64,000 bases of DNA from Pseudomonas cremoris (GTDB taxonomy: Bacteria; Pseudomonadota; Gammaproteobacteria; Pseudomonadales; Pseudomonadaceae). Position numbers and translations under genes: made by a program. Each line of letters begins with the position of its first letter. Position 1 is the first letter of the stretch. Positions 1 to 7,797 of the stretch are shown here, one piece after another. The notes beneath the pieces are model-generated. The model was not told the origin of the DNA. It worked only from the letters and a program-made list of their open reading frames with translations, and did no database searches. The stretch covers positions 186,001 to 250,000 of the forward strand of contig NZ_JAAXCY010000006.1 in NCBI RefSeq assembly GCF_014230465.1. The letters are read 5' to 3'.

Positions 1-15
1 TCCCAGGGTCAGCAT
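1..15 (-). CDS. 5' end of a divergent gene cut by the window edge
   Basis: Five codons (M-L-T-L-G) run off the left edge on the minus strand. An ATG lies at 15-13, and a GGAG Shine-Dalgarno sits 8 nt upstream of it (about 24-27 in plus coordinates), which is the main support. The product cannot be identified. It would be divergently transcribed from pdxY across a roughly 115-bp spacer. Confidence 0.4.
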
Positions 16-132
16 GCGAAAAACTCCAACAAAGTGAGAGCAGCTTAACTGTGTCGCCGGCCTGTCGTACAGGCTGCGTTTGGTCGCATACTGCGCGGCC
101 AGAATTTCATTGGTTTTACGGAAATCCCCTGC

Positions 133-1005
133 ATGAAACGCACACCTCATCTGCTTGCGATCCAGTCTCATGTGGTCTTTGGCCACGCCGGGAACAGCGC
201 CGCCGTATTTCCCATGCAACGCGTCGGGGTGAACGTATGGCCGCTGAACACGGTGCAGTTTTCCAACCACACTCAGTATGGCCAGTGGGCCGGAGAAGTG
301 TTGGCGCCGCAGCAAATTCCGGCGCTGGTGGAAGGTATTGCTGCGATTGGCGAACTGGGCAACTGCGACGCGGTGCTGTCCGGTTACCTGGGCAGTGCCG
401 ACCAAGGGCGAGCGATTCTCACCGGTGTGGCGCGAATCAAAGCCATGAACCCCAAGGCGTTGTACCTGTGTGATCCGGTGATGGGGCACCCGGAAAAGGG
501 CTGCATCGTGCCTCAGGAAGTCAGTGACTTCCTGCTGGATGAAGCCGCCGCGATGGCTGACTTCCTGTGCCCCAACCAACTGGAGTTGGACAGTTTCGCC
601 GGGCGCAAGCCGCAATCATTGTTCGACTGCCTGGCCATGGCCAAGGCGTTGCTGGCTCGCGGGCCGAAGGCCGTGTTGGTCAAACATTTGGATTACCCGG
701 GCAAATTGCCGGATGGTTTCGAGATGCTGCTGGTGACCGCTGACGGCAGCTGGCATTTGCGCCGACCGTTGCTGGCGTTCCCACGTCAGCCGGTAGGGGT
801 GGGCGACCTGACATCCGGGCTATTCCTGGCGCGGGTGTTGTTGGGCGACAGCCTGGTGGCGGCCTTCGAGTTCACCGCTGCGGCGGTGCATGAAGTGCTG
901 CTGGAGACTCAGGCGTGTGCCAGTTACGAGCTTGAGTTGGTGCGGGCTCAGGATCGTATTGCGCATCCGCGTGTGCGCTTTGAAGCCACTCCGATCGGAC
1001 TCTAA
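133..1005 (+). CDS. pdxY: Pyridoxal kinase PdxY
   Basis: The 290-residue protein matches the PdxY/PdxK ribokinase-like family, which phosphorylates pyridoxal with ATP in the cytoplasmic vitamin B6 salvage pathway. The N-terminus ([20 protein letters not shown]) is the family substrate-binding opening. The C-terminal stretch [12 protein letters not shown] holds the GD..(T/G)G anion-hole/catalytic segment, with the Asp of GDL as the likely base. Length is normal for PdxY (about 287-290). I kept the ATG at 133 because the family begins with this short M-K-R-T-P-type leader. It stands alone, followed immediately by a REPIN. Confidence 0.93.
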   Translation: MKRTPHLLAIQSHVVFGHAGNSAAVFPMQRVGVNVWPLNTVQFSNHTQYGQWAGEVLAPQQIPALVEGIAAIGELGNCDAVLSGYLGSADQGRAILTGVARIKAMNPKALYLCDPVMGHPEKGCIVPQEVSDFLLDEAAAMADFLCPNQLELDSFAGRKPQSLFDCLAMAKALLARGPKAVLVKHLDYPGKLPDGFEMLLVTADGSWHLRRPLLAFPRQPVGVGDLTSGLFLARVLLGDSLVAAFEFTAAAVHEVLLETQACASYELELVRAQDRIAHPRVRFEATPIGL

Positions 1006-1016
1006 CTCCACAAATC

Positions 1017-1114
1017 AAAAATGTGGGAGCGGGCTTGCTCGCGAATACGGTGTGTCAGGCCCGAATGAGTTGACTGACACACCGTATTCGCGAGCAAGCC
1101 CGCTCCCACATTTT
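1017..1114. repeat. REPIN (inverted REP pair) 1
   Basis: About 41 bp of 'aaaatgtgggagcgggct...' is mirrored perfectly after a short spacer (left arm 1017-1057, right arm 1074-1114). The core 'gtgggagcgggcttgctcgcga' recurs at five other places in this window. It sits between pdxY and the convergent thioesterase gene, where its transcript would also form a strong hairpin. No RAYT transposase gene is present in the window. Confidence 0.92.
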
Positions 1115-1146
1115 GATTGGGTTTACAGATTTAGATTTACGGCGCT

Positions 1147-1623
1147 TCAGCCTTTGATTTCCTGGTACCGCTTCTCCAGCTCCTGGCGAATTTGCCGACG
1201 CTGCTGGGCCTGTACAAAGCGGCGCTTGTCTTCACTGTTATGCGGCTGCAACGGCGGTACGGCGGCGGGTTTACGCTGGTCGTCCACGGCCACCATGGTG
1301 AAGAAGCAACTATTGGTATGACGTACCGAACGCTCGCGGATGTTCTCGGTCACCACCTTGATGCCCACCTCCATCGAGGTATTGCCGGTGTAGTTGACCG
1401 ATGCGAGGAAGGTCACCAGCTCACCCACGTGAATTGGCTCGCGAAAAATCACCTGGTCCACAGACAATGTCACTACGTAGCGACCGGCATAACGGCTCGC
1501 ACAGGCGTAGGCCACTTCGTCGAGGTACTTGAGCAGGGTGCCGCCGTGGACATTGCCAGAGAAGTTGGCCATATCTGGGGTCATCAGCACCGTCATCGAC
1601 AGCTGGGCGTTTCCGGGTTCCAT
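1147..1623 (-). CDS. Acyl-CoA thioesterase (hotdog fold)
   Basis: The protein has about 158 residues from the ATG at 1623; an upstream in-frame ATG at 1647 would add eight residues. It shows the hotdog-fold thioesterase pattern: an N-terminal SGNVHGGTLLKYLDE block, the usual N/D-x-x-G-x-x-x-G-G/H active-site helix of YciA/BACH-like enzymes, then the central strand TLSVDQVIFREPIHVGELV. Such enzymes hydrolyse acyl-CoA to free acid and CoA, probably as hexamers. The C-terminal 25 residues are charged and helical (RRFVQAQQRRQIRQELEKR). The exact substrate cannot be told from sequence. It is convergent with pdxY. Confidence 0.85.
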   Translation of the reverse strand: MEPGNAQLSMTVLMTPDMANFSGNVHGGTLLKYLDEVAYACASRYAGRYVVTLSVDQVIFREPIHVGELVTFLASVNYTGNTSMEVGIKVVTENIRERSVRHTNSCFFTMVAVDDQRKPAAVPPLQPHNSEDKRRFVQAQQRRQIRQELEKRYQEIKG

Positions 1624-1914
1624 AGCACACTCACGGGTTGTAGGCATTGGTTGGGGGGCACCTCTGCGGGTGCTGGAATCTTTGTTGCGCCTTCCTTAAC
1701 GGGACGCCGGTAGGCGGCTTGCCGTCACGCCTGCGCCGATCTGTTTCCATATATTGCACCGGCTTTCTGCTGGAAGTCGCGGTGTTAACCTGCAAAAGCC
1801 CATCTCAGGGCATTTCTTACGATTTAGGCAGACTTTTCCTTCCGCATTTTGCGACCGTTTAAAGGTGCGCGTGGAAGTGGGAAAAGCGCCAGTACCCTCA
1901 AGGAGCCCCTCGCC

Positions 1915-3678
1915 ATGCACGCCATCAGCTTTATCCAGGACTTGGCCGTGATCATGTTGGTGGCAGGGGTTGTCACCATCCTGTTTCACCGCCTCAAACA
2001 GCCGGTGGTGCTGGGCTACATTGTCGCCGGCTTTATCATCGGCCCGCACACCCCGCCGTTCGGTCTGATCCACGACGAAGACACCATCAAGACCCTCGCC
2101 GAGCTGGGGGTGATCTTCCTGATGTTCTGCCTGGGCCTGGAGTTCAGCCTGCGCAAACTGTTCAAGGTCGGCGCCACGGCGTTTATCGCGGCGTTCCTGG
2201 AGATCATCCTGATGATCTGGATCGGCTACGAGATCGGCCGCTGGTTCGACTGGAACACCATGGACTCGCTGTTCCTCGGCGCGATCCTGGCCATTTCCTC
2301 CACCACCATCATCGTCAAGGCCCTCAACGACTTGAAGATGAAGAACCAACGCTTCGCGCAGCTGATTTTCGGCGTGTTGATCGTGGAAGACATCCTGGGT
2401 ATCGGCATTATCGCCTTGCTGTCGAGCATCGCCGTCAGTGGCACGGTCAGCTCCGGCGAGGTGTTTTCCACGGTCGGCAAGCTTTCGCTGTTTATGATCG
2501 TTGCGCTGGTGATCGGCATTTTGCTGGTACCGCGCCTGCTGGCCTACGTGGCCAAGTTCGAAAGCAATGAGATGCTGCTGATTACCGTACTCGGCCTGTG
2601 TTTCGGCTTCTGCCTGCTGGTGGTCAAGTTGGAATACAGCATGGTGCTGGGCGCGTTCCTGATTGGCGCGATCATGGCCGAATCCCGCCAATTGATTAAG
2701 ATCGAGCGCCTGATCGAGCCGGTTCGCGACATGTTCAGCGCGATCTTCTTTGTGGCCATTGGCCTGATGATCGACCCACAGATCCTGCTGCAATACGCCT
2801 GGCCGATTGCGGTGATCACCGTGGCGGTGGTGTTGGGCAAGATGTTGTCCTGCGGCCTGGGCGCGTTTATCGCCGGCAATGATGGCCGTACCTCACTGCG
2901 CGTAGGCATGGGGCTGTCACAGATTGGTGAGTTTTCCTTCATCATCGCGGCGCTGGGGATGACCCTGCAGGTGACCAGCGACTTCCTTTACCCGGTGGCG
3001 GTGGCGGTATCGGCGATCACCACATTGTTGACCCCTTACCTGATTCGCGGCGCCGACCCGTTGTCGTTGAAGATTGCGGCGGTGATGCCCAAGCGTATGA
3101 GCCGCGTATTCGGCATGTATGGCGAATGGCTGCGCAGCATTCAGCCGCAGGGTGAGGGTGCGATGCTGGCGTCGATGATCCGCAAGATCATCCTGCAAGT
3201 GGGGGTGAACCTGGCGTTGGTGGTGGCGATCTTCTTCACCGGCAGTTTTTTTGCGGCGCGCATTGGTGGCTACCTGGAGGGCTGGGTCAGCGATCCAAGC
3301 TGGCAGAAGGCGTTGATCTGGGGTGGGGCGTTGCTGCTGTCGCTGCCGTTCCTGATTGCGGCGTATCGCAAGCTCAAGGCGTTGTCGATGCTGCTGGCTG
3401 AGATGAGCGTGAAGCCGGAGATGGCCGGGCGGCATACCCAGCGGGTACGACGGGTGATCGCGGAGTTGATCCCGATCCTGTCGCTGCTGGTGATCTTCCT
3501 GCTATTGGCAGCCTTGTCGGCCAGTATTCTGCCGACCAACAAGTTGCTGGTACTGATTGCGGTGGTCACGGCAGCGGTGGCGGCCGTGCTCTGGCGCTGG
3601 TTCATCCGCGTGCATACGCGGATGCAGGTCGCCTTGCTGGAGACGCTTGATAACCATAAGGATACGGCGGAGCACTAA
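1915..3678 (+). CDS. CPA2-family cation:proton antiporter (KefB-like), no visible RCK domain
   Basis: The ATG at 1915 is preceded by AAGGAG with good spacing, giving 587 residues; the frame stays open further upstream but lacks a ribosome site. Residues about 1-390 are a Na+/H+-exchanger domain with roughly a dozen membrane helices and typical motifs (VLGYIVAGFIIGP, FLIGAIMAESRQ, SQIGEFSFI). The C-terminal 190 residues do not look like the usual TrkA-N/RCK nucleotide-binding domain of KefB/KefC. They contain further hydrophobic helices (about 430-460, 475-500, 530-585) ending in a short charged tail. Likely an inner-membrane K+ or Na+/H+ antiporter; regulation by glutathione or NAD is not supported. 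Confidence 0.85.
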   Translation: MHAISFIQDLAVIMLVAGVVTILFHRLKQPVVLGYIVAGFIIGPHTPPFGLIHDEDTIKTLAELGVIFLMFCLGLEFSLRKLFKVGATAFIAAFLEIILMIWIGYEIGRWFDWNTMDSLFLGAILAISSTTIIVKALNDLKMKNQRFAQLIFGVLIVEDILGIGIIALLSSIAVSGTVSSGEVFSTVGKLSLFMIVALVIGILLVPRLLAYVAKFESNEMLLITVLGLCFGFCLLVVKLEYSMVLGAFLIGAIMAESRQLIKIERLIEPVRDMFSAIFFVAIGLMIDPQILLQYAWPIAVITVAVVLGKMLSCGLGAFIAGNDGRTSLRVGMGLSQIGEFSFIIAALGMTLQVTSDFLYPVAVAVSAITTLLTPYLIRGADPLSLKIAAVMPKRMSRVFGMYGEWLRSIQPQGEGAMLASMIRKIILQVGVNLALVVAIFFTGSFFAARIGGYLEGWVSDPSWQKALIWGGALLLSLPFLIAAYRKLKALSMLLAEMSVKPEMAGRHTQRVRRVIAELIPILSLLVIFLLLAALSASILPTNKLLVLIAVVTAAVAAVLWRWFIRVHTRMQVALLETLDNHKDTAEH

Positions 3679-3760
3679 GGTGTGTTGCTGCCTGGATTGG
3701 GGCTGCTTCGCAACCCAGCGCGGGCGAGCCCGCTCACTACACAAGCGTGCTCACCGGCTA

Positions 3761-4168
3761 TTAGCTTTCCAGCCAGACGTCCCGCGCCCAGTGCCACACT
3801 GATTCCCAGGTTTCCTCGGTGACGATTTCTTCTTCGCCAGACCACAGCACCACGGTGCCGTCTTCTTCAACGCAGTAGTAATCGTCGCCGTCCTGGCAGA
3901 TCGGGATCAGGCTGCGGTCGACACCGGCGTCCCAGGCGTTGGCGGCAACGTCCGGCAGGTAGGTGTGGGATTGCGGGTCAGTGACGGTCACTGGCTCCAG
4001 GCTGCCGTAGACCACGTCGCTGACGGTCAGCAGGAATTCACGGAAGACAAACGGGATGTCGATGAACAGCTGTTCCTCGATTTCCACCAGCAGGTCTTCG
4101 TCAGGCAGTTCCAGAGGAACCGGGACCGGTTCGTTGGCTTCACGCAATTGTTCGATGATTTCTTCCAC
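3761..4168 (-). CDS. SMI1/KNR4 family protein
   Basis: A 135-residue, strongly acidic protein with SMI1/KNR4 (SUKH) features: an N-terminal helix, LPDEDLLVEIEEQLFIDIP-like opening, the VFREFLLTVSD segment and a C-terminal W-x-x-V-W-x-W-A-R-D tail. SUKH proteins often act as immunity proteins in contact-dependent toxin systems but also occur as housekeeping proteins. No toxin gene adjoins this one, so no immunity role is claimed. It lies downstream of the Tim44-domain gene on the same strand, separated by a strong terminator, so it is probably monocistronic. Confidence 0.8.
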   Translation of the reverse strand: MEEIIEQLREANEPVPVPLELPDEDLLVEIEEQLFIDIPFVFREFLLTVSDVVYGSLEPVTVTDPQSHTYLPDVAANAWDAGVDRSLIPICQDGDDYYCVEEDGTVVLWSGEEEIVTEETWESVWHWARDVWLES

Positions 4169-4249
4169 GGCCGGGATCCTCTTGCTAGATGGCGCGGTTT
4201 ATAGGGGCGTTTTATACAGTAGCTCGCTATAAGTGCAACCGTGAAATAG

Positions 4250-4277
4250 AAAACCCCGGAACATGTCCGGGGTTTTT
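4250..4277 (-). terminator. Rho-independent terminator after the Tim44-domain gene
   Basis: An 11-bp perfect stem (AAAACCCCGGA / TCCGGGGTTTT) with a 5-nt loop. A-runs and T-runs flank it, so it can work in both directions; on the minus strand it ends the Tim44-domain gene. Confidence 0.85.
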
Positions 4278-4304
4278 ATTACCAGTGGCTCAAACGTGCG
4301 GGTA

Positions 4305-5177
4305 TCAGCTGTTCTGGCGGATACCGGCGACCAGCCAAGGCTGGTTCTCGCCTTGCGGACGCTCCATGTTCCAGCTTTCGCTGAACACTTCGCCCTGGTC
4401 GAAGCGCGAAGTCTTCGACACACCGCTGAAGGTCAGGGTGGCGATGGTCTTGTCGGCGCGATCATCCACACCTTCCAACTGTACGCGCAGGTCGTCGATG
4501 TAGGTCGACTGGAATGCGTCACCCAGTTCAGCGCGTTCGCGCTTGAGGAACTCCAGCAGTTGCGGGGTCACGAACTCGGCGATCTTGTCCATTTCGTTCG
4601 CGTCCCAGTGCTGCTGCAGGGACTGGAAGTGGCTGCGGGCCGCTTCGACGAAACGCTCTTCGTTGAACCACGCCGGTGCGTTGATCACCGGGCGGGCTGC
4701 AGCGGCAGGCGAACCACCACCGAAGATCGAACCCATGGCTGGCTTTTGCTCGAACACTTCACGCTGCATCGGCGCGCCGGCTGGAGCCAGGTGCTCCTGC
4801 TGCTTGCGGCGACGGGCGGCGATAAAGCGGAAGATCACAAAGGCGATGACCGCCATGATCAGGATGTCGAAGATCTGCATGCCCTGGAAGCCGCCGCCCA
4901 TGAACATGGAAGCGAGCAGGCCGCCGGCCGCGATACCGGCCAGAGGGCCCAACCAGCGCGAAGCACCGCCGGCCTTGGCTGCGGCGCCAGCAGCACCGGC
5001 TGCGCCTGCGGTTGCGGCTGCACCGCCCATACCGCCGGCGGAGGGAGCCATTTGGCTGGTCTGGTGAGTCGGTGCTGCACCCGAACTTTTGCCGCCACCA
5101 AAGCGTTTGGCGTTGGCGTCGATGCTCATCGTCAGGCCGATGCACAACGCCATGGCGATGCTAAGAAAACGTTTCAT
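4305..5177 (-). CDS. Tim44-like domain protein, membrane-anchored
   Basis: About 290 residues from the ATG at 5177, chosen because it gives a clean signal sequence (MKRFLSIAMALCIGLTMSIDA) instead of an off-register leader five codons upstream. After the signal comes a Gly/Ala-rich low-complexity region (about 45-80), then a hydrophobic segment (about 85-120: FDILIMAVIAFVIFRFIAA) followed by basic residues. The C-terminal 150 residues match Tim44-like domains (FNEERFVEAARSHFQSLQQHWDANEMDKI; LLEFLKRERAEL). The bacterial family is envelope-associated with poorly defined function; the mitochondrial homolog helps protein import. Monocistronic with its own terminator. Confidence 0.85.
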   Translation of the reverse strand: MKRFLSIAMALCIGLTMSIDANAKRFGGGKSSGAAPTHQTSQMAPSAGGMGGAAATAGAAGAAGAAAKAGGASRWLGPLAGIAAGGLLASMFMGGGFQGMQIFDILIMAVIAFVIFRFIAARRRKQQEHLAPAGAPMQREVFEQKPAMGSIFGGGSPAAAARPVINAPAWFNEERFVEAARSHFQSLQQHWDANEMDKIAEFVTPQLLEFLKRERAELGDAFQSTYIDDLRVQLEGVDDRADKTIATLTFSGVSKTSRFDQGEVFSESWNMERPQGENQPWLVAGIRQNS

Positions 5178-5310
5178 AAAGGGAATTCCCATTTGTGGAT
5201 TGCACGCGCGCCATGTTGCACAGGTGTAGTGGCAGTGGCTAGCGGCATAATGTTTCGGGCTTTTGCGTAAGACCGATTCAGAATGGTCTGTAGGACTTAT
5301 TACAGATATT

Positions 5311-5341
5311 GGCCCGCGCTCGTTAAAAACAAGGGCGGGCC
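5311..5341 (-). terminator. Probable terminator of uvrD
   Basis: GGCCCGC...GCGGGCC 7-bp arms around a 17-nt interior that can pair partly. It lies 25 bp past the uvrD stop. The following minus-strand sequence is only mildly T-rich, so strength is uncertain. Confidence 0.4.
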
Positions 5342-5366
5342 GAAAAGCTTCATGTTGGGAAATGTT

Positions 5367-7550
5367 TCAGACGGCTTCGAGCTTGGCGTAGCCCATCATC
5401 AGCCACTTGCTGCCTTCGGCGAAGTTCACCTGCACCCGTGCCTGGGCACCGGCGCCTTCGAAGTTGAGGATCACCCCTTCGCCAAAGATCGCATGTTTGA
5501 CCTGCTGACCAAGGCTGAACTGGGTTTCCGGAATCTCCGAGCCGGCAAACAGGCTGCTGGCGCTCTGCTGCTGGCCACCGCCGAACGGGCGGCTGACGCT
5601 GTTGGACAAGCGCACTTCCTGGATCAGCCCCTTCGGCACTTCACGTACGAAGCGCGACACCTTGTTGTAGGTCTCGCTGCCGTACAGGCGTCGGGTCTCG
5701 GCGTAGGTCATCACCAGGTTCTGCATCGCCCGTGTAATGCCCACGTAGGCCAGGCGGCGCTCCTCCTCAAGGCGGCCGGGTTCTTCCAGGCTCATCTTGT
5801 GGGGGAACAGGCCTTCTTCCATGCCTACCAGGAAGACATACGGAAACTCCAGGCCCTTGGCGCTGTGCAAGGTCATCAGCTGGATACTGTCTTCATGCTC
5901 GTCGGCCTGGGTATCACCGGCTTCCAGCGATGCATGGCCAAGGAACGCGGCGAGCGGGGTCAGCTCTTCGTCTTCCTCGGTGTTTTCGAATGCACGGGCG
6001 GCGCTGACCAATTCCTCAAGGTTTTCTACCCGGGCCTGGCCTTTCTCGCCTTTTTCCGCTTCGTGATAAGCGATCAACCCAGACTGCTCGATCACCGTCT
6101 GGGTCATCAAGTGCAGGGGCATTTCCGCGCATTTGGCAGCCAGATTCTCGATCAGCTCGACAAACACGCCCAGGGCGCCGGCCGCACGACCGGTCAGGCC
6201 TTTATTGGCGATGAGCAAGCGCATGGCTTCCCACATCGACACATCGGCATGACGCGCATGGTCGCGGATGGCTTCGACAGTTTTTTCGCCGATGCCGCGG
6301 GCCGGGATGTTGATCACCCGCTCCAGCGCCGCATCATTGCCACGGCCTTCCAGCAAGCGCAGGTAGGCCATGGCGTTCTTGATTTCCGCACGCTCGAAAA
6401 AGCGCTGGCCGCCGTAGATGCGGTACGGGATGCGCTCGCGCAGCAGGGCTTCTTCCAGCACTCGTGATTGGGCGTTGGAGCGGTACAGAATCGCGATGTC
6501 GCTGCGTGCCAGGCCGGTTTTCAGGGCGCTTTCGATGGTTTCCACCACGTAGCGCGCTTCATCGTGCTCGTTGAACGCGGCGTACAGGTTGATCGCTTCG
6601 CCTTCACCGCCGTCGGTCCACAGCTCTTTGCCCAGGCGCCCGGTGTTGTTGGCGATCAAGGCGTTGGCGGCCTTGAGGATGCCAGCAGTGGAGCGATAGT
6701 TCTGCTCCAGGCGGATGGTGACCGCGTCCGGGAAGTCTTCGGAATACTGGTAGATGTTCTCGATTTTCGCGCCACGCCAGCCGTAGATCGACTGGTCGTC
6801 GTCGCCCACGACCATCAAGCTGTCGCCGCCTTTGGCCAGCAGGCGCAACCAGGCGTACTGCACGGCGTTGGTGTCTTGGAACTCGTCCACCAGGATGTGC
6901 CGGAAGCGTTTCTGGTAATGGGCCAGCAAACCTGGGTTGTCACGCCAAAGGTCGAGGGCGCGCAGCAGCAGCTCCGAGAAGTCGATCACACCGGCGCGAA
7001 CGCAGGCGGCCTCGTAGGCTTCATAAATGCTGCGCATGGTGGCCAGGAACAGATCACCGCTGGCCTGGATATGCTGTGGGCGCAGGCCTTCGTCTTTCTG
7101 GCCGTTGATGAACCATTGGGCCTGGCGTGCCGGCCAACGTTGTTCGTCGAGGCCCAGCTCGCGGATCACCCGCTTGACCAAGCGTTGCTGGTCGTCGCTG
7201 TCGAGAATCTGGAAGGTCTGGGCGAGGCCCGCTTCCTGCCAGTGCGCTCGCAACAGGCGGTGCGCCAGGCCGTGGAAGGTGCCCACCCACATGCCGGCCG
7301 GGCTGATGCCCATCAACTGCTCGATGCGATGGCGCATCTCGGCAGCGGCCTTGTTGGTGAACGTCACCGACAGGATGGAGTGCGGGGACGCGTTTTCGAC
7401 CTGGATCAACCAGGCGATACGGTGCACCAGCACTCGGGTTTTACCGGAGCCAGCACCGGCCAGGACCAACTGACGGCCAACGGGGGCGGCTACGGCCTGG
7501 CGTTGGGCATCGTTGAGGGAGTTCAGCAGAAGGGAGAGATCATCGCGCAT
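5367..7550 (-). CDS. uvrD: DNA helicase II UvrD
   Basis: A 727-residue superfamily-1A 3'-5' helicase. The motifs are present in order: Q-motif LNDAQRQAV (about 12-20), Walker A AGAGSGKT (about 32-39), motif Ia SVTFTNKAAAEM, Walker B VDEFQDTN with adjacent VVGDDDQSIYGWRGA (motifs II/III), LEQNYRS (IV), VQLMTLHSAKGLEF-type V region and VGITRA (VI). Length and motifs match UvrD rather than Rep or PcrA in this genus. It unwinds DNA in methyl-directed mismatch repair and nucleotide-excision repair and removes RecA filaments. It stands alone, divergent from the GGDEF/EAL gene. Confidence 0.95.
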   Translation of the reverse strand: MRDDLSLLLNSLNDAQRQAVAAPVGRQLVLAGAGSGKTRVLVHRIAWLIQVENASPHSILSVTFTNKAAAEMRHRIEQLMGISPAGMWVGTFHGLAHRLLRAHWQEAGLAQTFQILDSDDQQRLVKRVIRELGLDEQRWPARQAQWFINGQKDEGLRPQHIQASGDLFLATMRSIYEAYEAACVRAGVIDFSELLLRALDLWRDNPGLLAHYQKRFRHILVDEFQDTNAVQYAWLRLLAKGGDSLMVVGDDDQSIYGWRGAKIENIYQYSEDFPDAVTIRLEQNYRSTAGILKAANALIANNTGRLGKELWTDGGEGEAINLYAAFNEHDEARYVVETIESALKTGLARSDIAILYRSNAQSRVLEEALLRERIPYRIYGGQRFFERAEIKNAMAYLRLLEGRGNDAALERVINIPARGIGEKTVEAIRDHARHADVSMWEAMRLLIANKGLTGRAAGALGVFVELIENLAAKCAEMPLHLMTQTVIEQSGLIAYHEAEKGEKGQARVENLEELVSAARAFENTEEDEELTPLAAFLGHASLEAGDTQADEHEDSIQLMTLHSAKGLEFPYVFLVGMEEGLFPHKMSLEEPGRLEEERRLAYVGITRAMQNLVMTYAETRRLYGSETYNKVSRFVREVPKGLIQEVRLSNSVSRPFGGGQQQSASSLFAGSEIPETQFSLGQQVKHAIFGEGVILNFEGAGAQARVQVNFAEGSKWLMMGYAKLEAV

Positions 7551-7797
7551 CGGCGCATTCTATGGCCCTCGGGGGAGTGGGGCAAACACCAATACCGCTT
7601 GGTCGACGGAAAACATTCGGGGTGATGACCGGTCGGTCAATGGCCACAGCCCCCGCAGCGTCTTGCTCAAGCCGTCTAGTCCTTAAGTTTGCGACTAATG
7701 ACCCAGAGGTTTTTATGACTTAGAGCAGTTTGGCCCAAGCGTTTGCTTGTGTATGCTCCGTCGACGTTTCGGGCTCACCATTATAAGAACACTGCCT

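Noticed and set aside
3700..3740. A seventh REP element near 'gcgggcgagcccgctcacta'
   Set aside because: Only a fragment resembles the core and there is no partner arm.
3761..4168. SMI1/KNR4 protein as immunity partner of the giant toxin-like proteins
   Set aside because: It is 15 kb and many core genes away from them, so linkage gives no support.
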